A stretch of DNA of 64,000 nucleotides from Mycobacterium shigaense (GCF_002356315.1 NZ_AP018164.1:2728001-2792000), one strand, 5' to 3'; positions 18,160 through 27,443 are shown, counted from the stretch's first letter. Translations and numbers: made by a program. The notes: generated from the letters alone by a model not told the origin.

Positions 18160-18483
18160 ATGAGAACCCTCCTCGCGATCGTCGGGGCTTCGGCACTGAT
18201 CAGCTTCGCCGCGCCGGCGGCTGCCGCTCCGCCGCCCGAACCCGATGGCGACGACGCCGGCTTCCTGGCCGCCCTGCACCAGGCCGGGTTCAGCTTCGCC
18301 AGCCCGGATGCGGCCGTGGTGGCAGGACGCGCGGTGTGCTCGTGCCTGAATAACGGCGAATCGGGACTCGAACTGGTGCACGACGTGAAAACCCACAATC
18401 CCGGGATGGACATGGAGATGGCCTCGAATTTCGCGTTGATCTCCGCGAAGTTCTACTGCCCGCACCAGCTTTCCAAGGCCTGA
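18160..18483 (+). CDS. Secreted DUF732 protein
   Basis: A 107-residue protein with a signal peptide (about 1-22, cleaved after AAA) and the DUF732 pattern: GFLAALHQAGF, AVCSCL and KFYCPHQL. It has one extra cysteine (CSC) compared with its two paralogues in the window. It starts 41 bases after the PPE gene and is read with it. The function of the family is unknown; the repeated association with PPE genes suggests a role around ESX-5 substrates at the cell envelope. Confidence 0.88.
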   Translation: MRTLLAIVGASALISFAAPAAAAPPPEPDGDDAGFLAALHQAGFSFASPDAAVVAGRAVCSCLNNGESGLELVHDVKTHNPGMDMEMASNFALISAKFYCPHQLSKA

Positions 18484-18555
18484 AAAAGACAAAAACGCTC
18501 GGTTGCCGCACACTGTCATCGGTTAACGAATCGAGTGATCGGTTGATGCATCGAC

Positions 18556-18918
18556 ATGAACGCCACGCGGCACCCCACCCGCGGCTACCTGGGCATGCTG
18601 GCGCTGGTCGGCGTGTCCGGCGCAATGATCTTCGCTGCGCCGGCGTTCGGCGACCCCGGCGACCCTGACGACGTCGGTTTTCTGGCCACTGTGCGCAGCG
18701 CCGGCATCACCTACACCAACTCTGGTCAGGCCATCACATTCGGCAAGGCCGTATGCGGTTGGATGCGTGGTGGCAAGCCCGGCCCGGACATGGTCCAGGA
18801 GCTACAGAAGAACAATCCCGGGTTGACCACTGACCACGCGACGCTGTTCATCGCGATCGCAGCCAAGTACTACTGTCCGCAACAACTCGTCGGCAACCAA
18901 CCACCCCCCGCGCGCTAA
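18556..18918 (+). CDS. Secreted DUF732 protein (Rv1810-like)
   Basis: A 120-residue protein with a signal peptide to about residue 31 (ending AFG) and DUF732 features: VGFLATVRSAGI, KAVCGW and KYYCPQQL. This is the third DUF732 gene in the window and the nearest in position to Rv1810, which directly precedes mgtC in M. tuberculosis. It starts 72 bases after the previous DUF732 gene. The two-cysteine spacing matches the other members. Confidence 0.88.
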   Translation: MNATRHPTRGYLGMLALVGVSGAMIFAAPAFGDPGDPDDVGFLATVRSAGITYTNSGQAITFGKAVCGWMRGGKPGPDMVQELQKNNPGLTTDHATLFIAIAAKYYCPQQLVGNQPPPAR

Positions 18919-19036
18919 ACCTGGCCGGCCCGAACCACTCACAACGGATTCAGGGCTGGGATCCATCTGCCGTTCACCTCCGCGTGGTTGGCTCCCCACC
19001 GGCTGGCAATGTTCCCGGGGGAAGGGGCGCGGAAGA

Positions 19037-19747
19037 ATGCAGACATTGAGCGTGGCTGATTTCGCGCTGCGGCTCGCCGTCGGAGTGGGTTGCGGCTCGC
19101 TGATCGGATTCGAGCGGCAGTGGCGCGCCCGCACCGCCGGCTTGCGAACCAACGCCCTGGTCGCCACCGGGGCGACGTTGTTCGTGCTGTATTCGGTGGC
19201 GACCGAGGACACCAGCGCCACCCGGGTCGCCTCCTACGTCGTCTCCGGTATCGGATTTCTCGGCGGTGGCGTGATCCTGCGCGACGGGGTCAACGTCCGC
19301 GGCCTCAACACCGCCGCGACGCTGTGGTGCTCCGCGGCGGTCGGAGTACTGGCCGCGTCCGGACATCTGCTGTTTACCGCGATCGCGACCGGCGCCGTGA
19401 TCTTCATCCACGTGCTGGGGCGCCCGCTGGGACGGGTGATCGACCACGACAACTCCGTGGCCGAGGAAGAAGACCTGCATCCCTACGTCGTCCAGGTGGT
19501 GTGCCGGTCGAAATCGGAGAAGCACGTCCAGGCCCACGTCGTGCAGTGCGTCGGGGCCAGCAGCGGCGTGGCGCTGCGCGGTGTGCACACGACGCAGACC
19601 GGTACAGACGAGACCACGTTGACGGTGCATCTGCTCGTCGAGGACCGCAGCCCGGCCCGGTTGGAGACCCTGGTGTCCGAGCTGTCCCTGCAGCAAGGCG
19701 TGCACGCGGTGCAGTGGTACGCCGGGGATCAGGCTCAGACGGGTTGA
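19037..19747 (+). CDS. mgtC: MgtC/SapB family membrane protein
   Basis: A 236-residue protein with an N-terminal MgtC domain of four to five membrane helices (about 1-135), including GIGFLGGGVI and RGLNTAATLW typical of MgtC, and a C-terminal ACT-like cytosolic domain (about 150-230). MgtC supports growth in low Mg2+ and in macrophages and acts on the F1Fo-ATPase in several bacteria. It is the Rv1811 equivalent. It lies just downstream of PPE/DUF732 genes and one operon away from an M-box, consistent with a magnesium-response neighbourhood. Confidence 0.95.
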   Translation: MQTLSVADFALRLAVGVGCGSLIGFERQWRARTAGLRTNALVATGATLFVLYSVATEDTSATRVASYVVSGIGFLGGGVILRDGVNVRGLNTAATLWCSAAVGVLAASGHLLFTAIATGAVIFIHVLGRPLGRVIDHDNSVAEEEDLHPYVVQVVCRSKSEKHVQAHVVQCVGASSGVALRGVHTTQTGTDETTLTVHLLVEDRSPARLETLVSELSLQQGVHAVQWYAGDQAQTG

Positions 19748-19756
19748 GCGGCCCGG

Positions 19757-20248
19757 TCAGGGCCGGGCCTGCAGCTCCGGTGCGGCCGCGGCCGGCAGGT
19801 CGGCGCGCTCGCCGGTCAGCGGCGGGTAGATCCGCCGGGTGTTGATGACCCGCTTGGTGGCCTTGGCTACCATGCCCTGCGAAACCACCACCCGGTCCCA
19901 GCCTTCGGTGTATACCGCGCCTGCGGGTCCGAGGTCGAGAACCGGGACGTACCAAGGGATTCGAAGTGCCAGCGTCGGCTCGCCGAACAGATCGCTGATG
20001 ACGATGTAGCCGGCGTGACGGCCCATCGGCCGGCCGTGCTGGCATGACATCACCGACAGGTGTTCGTCGTCTATCCACGCGGCCGCCACGTCACCGGCGG
20101 CTGCTCGGGTCGGCCTCGTAGTTGCGGACCCGGATGTCGTGGAACGGTTGAGCACTCAGCACGGTGACGTCGACCGCACCCGCCGGGACCGCATCCGGCG
20201 CGGCTCACACCCGGCGATTCCGGAGCCGATTAGCAGCACAGCGGTCAC
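19757..20248 (-). pseudogene. Remnant of a type II NADH dehydrogenase-like flavoprotein (Rv1812c-like)
   Basis: Read leftwards from GTG at 20248, the first codons give VTAVLLIGSGIAG, the FAD-binding start of NDH-2-type proteins. A frame change follows, then AVDVTVLSAQPFHDIRVRNY, also typical of this family. The sequence then jumps straight into the C-terminal part (GDVAAAWIDDEHLSVMSCQ, to residue 132 of the surviving frame, ending in a stop at 19757). The family is about 400 residues long, so some 270 central residues, including the NADH site, are deleted, in addition to the N-terminal frameshift. The remaining 132-codon frame is intact but cannot be a working oxidoreductase. Confidence 0.85.
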
Positions 20249-20311
20249 GCGCTCGACACCTCATCGATCGGTGCGGACGGCGCCCGCGGCCGCCCGTCGT
20301 AATCTATCCGG

Positions 20312-21244
20312 GTGAGTGCCGTCACCGGGTTCTGGTTCGGGTTGCCCGCGCAGCTGCGGGACCCGGTGCTGTTCGCGATCCCGTTCTTCCTGTTGCTGCT
20401 GACCCTCGAGTGGACGGCGGCGCGCAAGCTGGACCGCCTCGAGGCCGCCGACCGGCCCGCCTCCGGCGCATATCTGACCCGGGACGCGCTGACCAGCATC
20501 TCGATGGGCCTGGTCTCGATCGCCACCACGGCGGCTTGGAAGACCGAGGCGCTGCTCGGCTATGCCGCGCTGTACACGTATGTTGCGCCGTGGCACCTGT
20601 CGCCGACCCGCTGGTACACCTGGGTCATCGCGATCCTGGGTGTCGACCTGCTGTACTACCTCTACCACCGCGCCGCGCATCGGGTGCGCCTGATCTGGGC
20701 CACCCACCAGGCCCACCATTCCAGCCAGTACTTCAACTTCGCCACCGCGTTGCGCCAGAAGTGGAACAACAGCGGCGAGGTGTTGGTATGGATTCCGTTG
20801 CCACTGTTGGGGCTTCCGCCCTGGATGGTCTTCTTCAGTTGGTCGCTGAACCTGATCTATCAGTTCTGGGTGCACACCGAGCGGATCGACAAGTTGCCGC
20901 GCCCGTTCGAATTCGTGCTCAACACGCCCTCGCACCACCGCGTGCATCACGGGATGGACCAGCTGTACCTCGACAAGAACTACGGCGGGATCTTCATCCT
21001 CTGGGACCGGCTGTTCGGCAGCTTCCAGACCGAGGAGTTCCGGCCGCACTACGGTCTCACCAAGCAGGTCGACACCTTCAACATCTGGAACCTGCAGATA
21101 CGCGAGTACGTCGCAATCGCCCACGACTGGCGGTCGGCGAGCCGGTTTCGCGACCGGCTCGGCCACGTCTTCGGCCCGCCGGGCTGGGCGCCCCGCGCGG
21201 CCGGTCAACTCGGCGCCGCGTCCGGGCTGGCGATCTCGCCGTAA
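20312..21244 (+). CDS. erg3: Sterol desaturase / fatty acid hydroxylase family membrane protein
   Basis: A 310-residue membrane protein with the eight-histidine diiron signature: HRAAH near residue 121, HQAHH near 133 and HRVHH near 213. Four or so membrane helices surround these motifs. The family uses O2 and electrons to hydroxylate or desaturate sterols or fatty acyl chains. The equivalent M. tuberculosis gene (Rv1814) is named erg3 by homology to a yeast C-5 sterol desaturase, but mycobacterial substrates are unproven. The start is GTG at 20312. In M. tuberculosis Rv1813c lies next to it; here it is absent. Confidence 0.9.
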   Translation: MSAVTGFWFGLPAQLRDPVLFAIPFFLLLLTLEWTAARKLDRLEAADRPASGAYLTRDALTSISMGLVSIATTAAWKTEALLGYAALYTYVAPWHLSPTRWYTWVIAILGVDLLYYLYHRAAHRVRLIWATHQAHHSSQYFNFATALRQKWNNSGEVLVWIPLPLLGLPPWMVFFSWSLNLIYQFWVHTERIDKLPRPFEFVLNTPSHHRVHHGMDQLYLDKNYGGIFILWDRLFGSFQTEEFRPHYGLTKQVDTFNIWNLQIREYVAIAHDWRSASRFRDRLGHVFGPPGWAPRAAGQLGAASGLAISP

Positions 21245-21348
21245 CGTTCGGGGCGGTCAGCGCGAATAGCTCGATGTCGAAACCGTAACGACGTAATCTC
21301 GTTTTGTGGTCGGCGGCTGCGCTGACCTCGACGGAACGGAGTCCGTCC

Positions 21349-22035
21349 ATGCTGCAACGCCTGGCACTGCGCGCAGTCGCCGCATCGGTTGTCGTCCTGG
21401 CTTTCCTCCCGGGTCTGCCGGCCGCCAAGGCCCACGCAGACCCCGTCCTGGTGTACCCGGGCATGGAGATTCTGCAGGAAAACCGTATGTGCACACTGGG
21501 CTACGTCGACGCGGCCCAGAAAATCGCCTACACCGCCGGACACTGCCGCAGCGGCGCGAACACCGTCGTCACCGACAACAACCGCAACGTCATCGGCCAC
21601 CTGGCGACCTGGCGGGACGACACGCCCAGCGGGACGACGGTAACCACTGACCAGGTGGTCACTGACTACGAGGCGATCGTGCTCGACGGCAACGTCCCGG
21701 CGAACAACATCCTTCCGAGCGGACGTCCGCTGGTGTCCAGCGGCGCGGTGCCGCACCCCGGCGAAGGGGTCTGCCATTTCGGCGTCATCACCGGTGAGAC
21801 CTGCGGCACCGTGGAAAGCGTCAACAACGGCTGGTTCACCATGTCCCACGGCGTGCAGAGCCACCCGGGCGATTCCGGCGGGCCCGTGTACACCACGGCG
21901 GGCGGGCAGATCGTCGGCATCTTCAACAGCGTGTGGGGCGATCTCCCGGCGGCGGTGTCGTGGCAGACCACCTCCCAGCAGGTCCGCCAGGACCTCGGCG
22001 CGGCGGCCGGATGGCGCCCGCCGGCGCACCGCTGA
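21349..22035 (+). CDS. Secreted chymotrypsin-fold serine protease (Rv1815-like)
   Basis: A 228-residue protein with a signal peptide (about 1-30, AKAHA-DP) and a trypsin-like fold. The probable triad is His65 (TAGHC), Asp106 (TDYEAI) and Ser176 (GDSGGPV). Cys48-Cys66 and Cys142-Cys152 probably form disulfides. I chose the ATG at 21349, which begins the signal peptide, with aacgga upstream; the frame is open 15 codons further. It is exported, probably by Sec, and its substrate is unknown. It stands alone, followed by a convergent gene only six bases away. Confidence 0.88.
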   Translation: MLQRLALRAVAASVVVLAFLPGLPAAKAHADPVLVYPGMEILQENRMCTLGYVDAAQKIAYTAGHCRSGANTVVTDNNRNVIGHLATWRDDTPSGTTVTTDQVVTDYEAIVLDGNVPANNILPSGRPLVSSGAVPHPGEGVCHFGVITGETCGTVESVNNGWFTMSHGVQSHPGDSGGPVYTTAGGQIVGIFNSVWGDLPAAVSWQTTSQQVRQDLGAAAGWRPPAHR

Positions 22036-22041
22036 CGTCGG

Positions 22042-22488
22042 TCAGCGCGGCTGAGCCAGGGCAAAGACCGGGATCGACGGCGCGGCCGCGAGCAGCTGCT
22101 CCTGGGTCGACTCGGGCGTCAGCCCCAGCACGAAGTCCTTGACCTGCCAGTACCACCGCGCCAGATAGCGCCGCAGCAGCTCGGGTTTCGCGGCATCGCT
22201 GACCTCGGTGACCGTCACCTGCCGCCGGCGCCACCGGGGGCCGATCTCGACGCTGCCCGCGGCCCGGACGTTGCGCGCCCACTGGGTGTTGCCGCGCGGC
22301 GAGACGACGTAGTCCACGCCGTCGACGGTGAGCAGGTTGATCACCACCGCGCGGGCCTTACCGGTTTTCCGGCCACGGACACGCAGCACCTGGGTTCCGG
22401 CGATGCTGACGCCCAGATCGGTCAGCCAGCGCATGGCCACGTTGCCGGCCCGGGCGACGCGGTTCGGCTCCTCGTAACGGGTGGACAT
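22042..22488 (-). CDS. Deazaflavin (F420)-dependent nitroreductase family protein
   Basis: A 148-residue protein of the Ddn/DUF385 split-barrel family: GTQVLRVRGRKTGKARAVVI near residue 30, VDYVVSPRGNTQWARNVRAAG near 60, and a basic RWRRR turn. These proteins bind coenzyme F420 and reduce quinones or nitroaromatics. I chose the ATG at 22488 (MSTRYEEPN) with aaagg upstream. It diverges from a TetR gene 95-115 bases away, with a palindrome between them, so the TetR protein probably controls it. M. tuberculosis has no counterpart at this place as far as I recall. Confidence 0.88.
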   Translation of the reverse strand: MSTRYEEPNRVARAGNVAMRWLTDLGVSIAGTQVLRVRGRKTGKARAVVINLLTVDGVDYVVSPRGNTQWARNVRAAGSVEIGPRWRRRQVTVTEVSDAAKPELLRRYLARWYWQVKDFVLGLTPESTQEQLLAAAPSIPVFALAQPR

Positions 22489-22514
22489 CAGGCATCCTTT
22501 CGGCCGGGGCCTTT

Positions 22515-22529
22515 GAGAGCGGTGCTCTC
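22515..22529. promoter_or_regulatory. Candidate TetR operator
   Basis: GAGAGCGGTGCTCTC is a perfect palindrome with 6-bp arms and a 3-base centre. It lies between the divergent nitroreductase and TetR genes, 27 bases upstream of the nitroreductase start. The position fits an operator that controls both genes. Confidence 0.65.
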
Positions 22530-22601
22530 TTATCGGGTCAGGCTGCCACACCCTGCACCGAAATACAAGAGCAGTGATCTCGGTTGTGTCAGACTGACGA
22601 C

Positions 22602-23285
22602 GTGGGCAAACGCCAGGAATCGCGCGAGCAGATCGAGGCCAGGATTGTCGAGCTCGGTCGCCGCCACCTGGTCGATCGCGGCGCCGCGGGCTTGTCGCTG
22701 CGGGCGATAGCCCGCGACCTGGGCATGGTGTCCTCGGCCGTGTACCGGTACGTGGCCAGCCGCGACGAGCTGTTGACCCTGCTGCTCGTCGACGTGTATT
22801 CCGACCTGGCTGACACGGTGGACTGCGCCCGCGAGACCGTCAACGACCTGTGGAGCGACGACGTCGTCGCCATCGCGCGCGCGACGCGACGGTGGGCGGT
22901 GGCACATCCCGCCGAGTGGGCCCTGCTGTACGGAAGCCCGGTGCCCGGGTATCACGCGCCCGCCGAGCGCACGGTCAGGGTCGGCACCCGCGTGCTCGGC
23001 GCGATGCTCGACGCGATCGCCGCCGGAATCACCACCGGCGACATCAGACTTACCAATACCGTTGTAGCACAACCAATGTCGTCGGACTTCGAACGCATCC
23101 GCCACGAATTCGGCTTCCCCGGCGACGATTCGGTCATGGCCAAGTGCTTCCTGTTCTGGGCCGGGGTCATGGGGGCGATCAGCCTCGAGGTGTTCGGGCA
23201 GTATGGCGCCGACACCCTCACCGATCCCGAGGCGCTCTTCGACACTCAGCTTCGGCTGCTGGTGGACATCATGGCCCAGCATTGA
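22602..23285 (+). CDS. TetR family transcriptional regulator (Rv1816-like)
   Basis: A 227-residue regulator with an N-terminal helix-turn-helix (about residues 10-55: IVELGRRHL, LSLRAIARDLGMVSSAVYRY) and a TetR ligand-binding C-terminal domain of the WHG/TetR_C type (EWALLYGSPVPGYHAP near 105). The start is GTG at 22602 or TTG at 22584 (MCQTDDV); neither has a clear ribosome site. It diverges from the F420-dependent reductase gene and probably represses it and itself through the palindrome at 22515. The ligand is unknown. It is the Rv1816 equivalent by sequence and position. Confidence 0.9.
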   Translation: MGKRQESREQIEARIVELGRRHLVDRGAAGLSLRAIARDLGMVSSAVYRYVASRDELLTLLLVDVYSDLADTVDCARETVNDLWSDDVVAIARATRRWAVAHPAEWALLYGSPVPGYHAPAERTVRVGTRVLGAMLDAIAAGITTGDIRLTNTVVAQPMSSDFERIRHEFGFPGDDSVMAKCFLFWAGVMGAISLEVFGQYGADTLTDPEALFDTQLRLLVDIMAQH

Positions 23286-23422
23286 CAACGGGGCCCGGCG
23301 CGGTCGCCCGGCGCCCGAATTAGAACGTGTTCACCGGGCGTCGACGGCGTCGGGTGGCCGACCACGGCAAAGAGTTTCGGGCCCTTTCTGCCCGCCGACA
23401 GACTGGGCTATCCTGCCAAGCG

Positions 23423-23926
23423 ATGACCCTCTCCGTTCAATCACCGACGCAGATCGCCTGGGTTACCTCCGATCTGGACGCCACCGAAACGGCTCTCACC
23501 GGCCTGTTAGGGGTGCGCAAATGGGTGCGGATACCCGAGGTGCACTTTGCTCCGGACAGCTGCAGCTACCACAGCAGGCCAGCCGATTTCGTCGCTAACA
23601 TCTCGCTGAGCTACCTCGGGGACACGCAGCTGGAGCTCATCGAACCGGTTAGCGGGCAGAACATCTATAGTGACTTTCTCGACACGGCCGGCCCAGGCCT
23701 GCACCACATCTGCGTGGAGGCCGACAGCCCCGAACAATTCGCCGCGGCGCTGACCGACGCCGCCGACCACGGCGCCGAGGTGGTGCAGCAGGGCGTGATG
23801 CCCGGCGGGATCCAATTCGCTTATCTCGCAGCGCCACAGGCGGGCGTGCCGTTCCTGGAGATCGCCTATGTCTCGCCCGAGATGAGGGCGTTTTACGACT
23901 ACATCAAACAGGAGTCGGTTAAATGA
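23423..23926 (+). CDS. Glyoxalase/VOC superfamily protein
   Basis: A 167-residue protein with two beta-alpha-beta-beta-beta VOC modules (about 8-75 and 85-160). Candidate metal ligands are His near residue 39 (PEVHF), Glu in LELIEP, His in GLHHICVE and Glu in FLEIAY. This resembles methylmalonyl-CoA epimerase and related enzymes, but the substrate is unknown. The ATG at 23423 begins the fold; the longer open frame upstream is basic and unlike protein. The stop overlaps the start of the flavoprotein gene by four bases, so the two products probably act in one pathway. Confidence 0.85.
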   Translation: MTLSVQSPTQIAWVTSDLDATETALTGLLGVRKWVRIPEVHFAPDSCSYHSRPADFVANISLSYLGDTQLELIEPVSGQNIYSDFLDTAGPGLHHICVEADSPEQFAAALTDAADHGAEVVQQGVMPGGIQFAYLAAPQAGVPFLEIAYVSPEMRAFYDYIKQESVK

Positions 23927-25395
23927 GCACCGAGATTCCAGCAACGGTCCAGGCGGACACGGTGACGTCCTGGTCGGACGACGTCGACGTCCTAGTGATC
24001 GGTTTCGGCATCGGCGGCGGGTGCGCGGCGGTGAGCGCGGCGGCCGCCGGCGCGCGGGTGCTGGTCCTTGAGCGCGCCGCGGCCGCGGGCGGCACCACCT
24101 CCATGGCCGGCGGGCACTTCTACCTGGGCGGCGGCACCGCGGTCCAGCAGGCCACCGGGCATGACGACTCCGCCGAGGAGATGTACAAGTACCTTGTCGC
24201 GGTGTCGCGGGAACCCGAACTCGACAAGATCCGCGCCTACTGCGACGGCAGCGTCGAGCATTTCGACTGGTTGGAAGACTTGGGTTTTCAGTTCGAGCGC
24301 AGCTACTTCCCGGGCAAGGCGGTGATTCAGCCCAACACCGAGGGCCTGATGTTCACCGGCAACGAGAAGGTGTGGCCGTTCCTGGAGAAGGCCGTACCGG
24401 CTCCGCGCGGCCACAAGGTTCCCGTGCCCGGCGATACCGGCGGCGCCGGCATGGTGATCGACCTGCTGCTCAAGCGGGCCGCCAACCTCGGCGTGCAGAT
24501 CCGGTACGAGACCGGCGCCACCGAGCTTGTCGTCGACGAGTCGGGCGCCGTGACGGGCGTGACCTGGAAGCAATTCGCCGAAACCGGTGCGATCAAGGCA
24601 AAGTCGGTCATCATTGCCGCCGGCGGGTTCGTGATGAACCCCGAGATGGTAGCCAAGTACACGCCGAAGCTCGCCGAGAAGCCGTTCGTGCTGGGCAATA
24701 CCTACGACGACGGCCTGGGGATCCGGATGGGCGTGTCGGCCGGCGGTGCCACCCGACACATGGATCAGATCTTTATCACGGCGCCGCCGTATCCGCCGTC
24801 GATCCTGCTAACCGGCATCATCGTGAACAAGCTCGGGCAGCGCTTCGTTGCCGAAGACTCGTATCACTCCCGCACCTCGGGGTTCATCATGGACCAGCCC
24901 GACAGCGCCGCTTACCTGATCGTCGACGAGGCGCACCTCGAGCACCCCACGATGCCGCTGGTACCGCTGATCGACGGCTGGGAGACAGTCGCCGAGATGG
25001 AAGCGGCACTGGGCATCCCGCAGGGCAACCTGGCCGCAACACTGGACCGCTACAACACGCACGCGGCCCGCGGCGAGGATCCCGAATTTCACAAGCAACC
25101 GGAATTCCTTGCCGCCCAAGACAACGGCCCATGGGGCGCCTTCGACATGTCGCTCGGCAAAGCCATGTACGCCGGCTTCACGATCGGCGGGCTCGCCACC
25201 TCGCTGGACGGCCAGGTACTGCGCGAAGATGGCACCGTCGTGCCGGGGCTGTACGCGGCCGGCGCGTGCGCGGCCAACCTCGCCCAGGACGGCAAGGGCT
25301 ACGCCAGTGGCACCCAGCTCGGGGAGGGCTCGTTCTTCGGCCGCCGCGCCGGAGCGCACGCGGCCCGCTCGGCCGGGGGCGCGCAGGCGCGCTAA
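23923..25395 (+). CDS. FAD-dependent oxidoreductase, ketosteroid-dehydrogenase/fumarate-reductase type (Rv1817-like)
   Basis: A 490-residue flavoprotein with an N-terminal FAD-binding motif (VLVIGFGIGGGCAAVSAA, about residues 26-43), a central catalytic cap domain, and the C-terminal FAD-closing motif GLYAAGACAANLAQDGKGY followed by GTQLGEGSFFGRRAG. It belongs to the FAD_binding_2 group that includes 3-ketosteroid-delta1-dehydrogenases and fumarate reductases. A steroid or other hydrophobic substrate is possible but not shown. It is coupled by ATGA overlap to the VOC gene before it and ends 34 bases before the convergent bacA gene. In M. tuberculosis a PE_PGRS gene follows; here none does. 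Confidence 0.88.
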   Translation: MSTEIPATVQADTVTSWSDDVDVLVIGFGIGGGCAAVSAAAAGARVLVLERAAAAGGTTSMAGGHFYLGGGTAVQQATGHDDSAEEMYKYLVAVSREPELDKIRAYCDGSVEHFDWLEDLGFQFERSYFPGKAVIQPNTEGLMFTGNEKVWPFLEKAVPAPRGHKVPVPGDTGGAGMVIDLLLKRAANLGVQIRYETGATELVVDESGAVTGVTWKQFAETGAIKAKSVIIAAGGFVMNPEMVAKYTPKLAEKPFVLGNTYDDGLGIRMGVSAGGATRHMDQIFITAPPYPPSILLTGIIVNKLGQRFVAEDSYHSRTSGFIMDQPDSAAYLIVDEAHLEHPTMPLVPLIDGWETVAEMEAALGIPQGNLAATLDRYNTHAARGEDPEFHKQPEFLAAQDNGPWGAFDMSLGKAMYAGFTIGGLATSLDGQVLREDGTVVPGLYAAGACAANLAQDGKGYASGTQLGEGSFFGRRAGAHAARSAGGAQAR

Positions 25396-25429
25396 GTCAC
25401 CGCGCCGGAGCGCACGCGGCGCAGAACCG

Positions 25430-27349
25430 CTAGACCTGGGCCGGCTGCCTTTCCACCGGGCCCAGGCGCCACTGGCCGTCACCGAGCAGCTCGAGATGAT
25501 GCTCGTGATGCTGCTCGACGGCACGCCGATGGCTCACGCTGACGATGACGCAGTCGGGCAGTTCAGTCCGCAACAGTTGGTAGAGCGCGAATTCCAGGCC
25601 CTCGTCGAGCGCCGACGTGGCCTCGTCGAGGAACACCGCCCTGGGCTTGGTGAGCAAGACGCGGGCGAACGCTACGCGTTGCTGCTCACCGGGGGAGAGC
25701 ACCTTGGCCCAGTCGCGTTCTTCGTCGAGCCGTTCGATGAGCGGGGCGAGGGCGACCTTGGTCAAGGTGTCGCGCAGGACATCGTCGGCGATGCTGTCCG
25801 GCGAATTCGGGTAGCACACCACGCCACGCAGACTGCCCAGCGGCACATAAGGCAACTGCGACAGGAACATGGTCGCGTTCTCGCCCTCGGGGCGGCACAA
25901 GGTTCCCGAGGCGTACGGCCACAATTCGGCCAGGCTGCGCAGCAGCGTCGTCTTGCCGGCGCCGGACCGCCCGGTGATCACCAGCCGGTCGCCGTCCTCG
26001 AGCTCCACGTCGAGCGAGTCGATCAGCGCGTCGCCTGCCGGCGTGCGCACCTCGATGCCGGCCAGCTCGACGGTCTTTTCCTGGCTCGGTTTGACCAACA
26101 CGGTGGGCAACGCGCGCCCCTGGGCGTTGGCGTCGACCAAGCCGTGCAACCGGATGATCGCCGCGCGGTAGGCGGCGAAGGCGTCGTAGTTGTTGCGGAA
26201 GAACGACAATGAGTCGCTGATCTGGCCGAACGCCGTCGAGGTCTGGCCCACGTCGCCGAAGTCGATCTTGCCGGCGAACAGCCGCGGCGCCTGAATGACC
26301 CACGGCAGCGGGACGATGGCCTGCGACACCGACCAGTTCCAGCCGTTGAAGATGATGCTCCTGCGGACAAACTTGCGGTAGTTGTCGATGATGGGCGTGA
26401 AGCGGCGCCACAGCTGCGCCCGCTCCACGCGCTCACCCCGGTAGAAACCCACGGCCTCGGCGGCATCGCGCAGTCGCACCAGGCCGTACCGGAACGCGGC
26501 GTTGAGCTTCTCGTTGTTGAAGCTCAGCCAGATCAGCGGGCGCCCCAGCCATACCGCGACCACCGTCGCGATCAGCACGAAAAACACGACAGACCAGAAC
26601 ATCACGCGGGGGAAGTCGACGCCGAAGATGGTCAGGTTTCCGGACAGGTTCCACAGGATGGCGGCAAAGGAGATCACCGAGGCGACCGCGTTGACGGCCC
26701 CGAACAGCAGCGTGCTGCCGGTGCCGTTGGACGGAATGTTCGGCGTACCACCGGCATTGGCCGTGAAGATGTCGATGTCCTGCTGGATGCGCTGGTCGGG
26801 GTTGTCAATGGTGTTGTCGATGAACAGGTCCCGGTAATACGCGCGGCCGGCCAGCCAGTCGTCGGTCAGGTGTGCGGTCAGCCATATGCGCCAAGCGATG
26901 ATGAAGCGCTGCGCCAGATAGATGTCGGCCATGTACCGCGTGAGGGCGAGGGTGGCCAGGATGACGAAGATGAGGATCGACATCCAAAAGCCATGTATCC
27001 CTGAGTTTCTGACCTCGTCGTCACCCGCCGTGGTGCCCTGGAAGGCCTTCTGCACCGCCGTGTACAGGTCGTTGCCCTGATAGCTGAACAACACGGCCAT
27101 GCGCACCTGCATCAGCACCGACAGCAGCAACACCGCGAGCATCAGCCATACCTTGATGCTCGACCGGCCGAAGAAGTACGCGCCGGTGATCCGCCAGTAC
27201 TGTCGCCCCCAGGACGTGAAGTATCGCAGCGCGACGAGCACGATCACGAGGCAGATGGCGCCGATCACCCACGCGATCGCAAGCCAGCGCAACGAGTCCA
27301 CGAGTGCCGCCGACCAATCGATGGACGGCGTGAACGGCTTCGAGCCCAA
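25430..27349 (-). CDS. bacA: BacA/SbmA-like ABC transporter with fused ATPase (Rv1819c)
   Basis: A 639-residue fusion: an N-terminal SbmA/BacA-type membrane domain with six or so helices (about 1-340) and a C-terminal ABC ATPase with Walker A GRSGAGKT (462-469), signature LSPGEQQR and Walker [13 protein letters not shown]. The M. tuberculosis protein imports vitamin B12 and hydrophilic peptides such as bleomycin through a very large cavity. I chose TTG at 27349 (second of two in-frame TTGs): it has better spacing from aaggag, aligns with the M. tuberculosis start and gives the same length of 639. It diverges from ilvG. Confidence 0.95.
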   Translation of the reverse strand: MGSKPFTPSIDWSAALVDSLRWLAIAWVIGAICLVIVLVALRYFTSWGRQYWRITGAYFFGRSSIKVWLMLAVLLLSVLMQVRMAVLFSYQGNDLYTAVQKAFQGTTAGDDEVRNSGIHGFWMSILIFVILATLALTRYMADIYLAQRFIIAWRIWLTAHLTDDWLAGRAYYRDLFIDNTIDNPDQRIQQDIDIFTANAGGTPNIPSNGTGSTLLFGAVNAVASVISFAAILWNLSGNLTIFGVDFPRVMFWSVVFFVLIATVVAVWLGRPLIWLSFNNEKLNAAFRYGLVRLRDAAEAVGFYRGERVERAQLWRRFTPIIDNYRKFVRRSIIFNGWNWSVSQAIVPLPWVIQAPRLFAGKIDFGDVGQTSTAFGQISDSLSFFRNNYDAFAAYRAAIIRLHGLVDANAQGRALPTVLVKPSQEKTVELAGIEVRTPAGDALIDSLDVELEDGDRLVITGRSGAGKTTLLRSLAELWPYASGTLCRPEGENATMFLSQLPYVPLGSLRGVVCYPNSPDSIADDVLRDTLTKVALAPLIERLDEERDWAKVLSPGEQQRVAFARVLLTKPRAVFLDEATSALDEGLEFALYQLLRTELPDCVIVSVSHRRAVEQHHEHHLELLGDGQWRLGPVERQPAQV

Positions 27350-27443
27350 GGTCAACGTCTCCTTGTTAGCGAGGCATCCGCGGGAGCCTCACGATGGATA
27401 GTTCCCAGCGAACCTACCCGAGGACGGCGGATAGGCTGCGGGG

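Noticed and set aside
20164..21288. 374-codon ORF overlapping the erg3-like gene in another frame
   Set aside because: Arg-rich shadow; the frame with the eight-histidine motif is the real gene.
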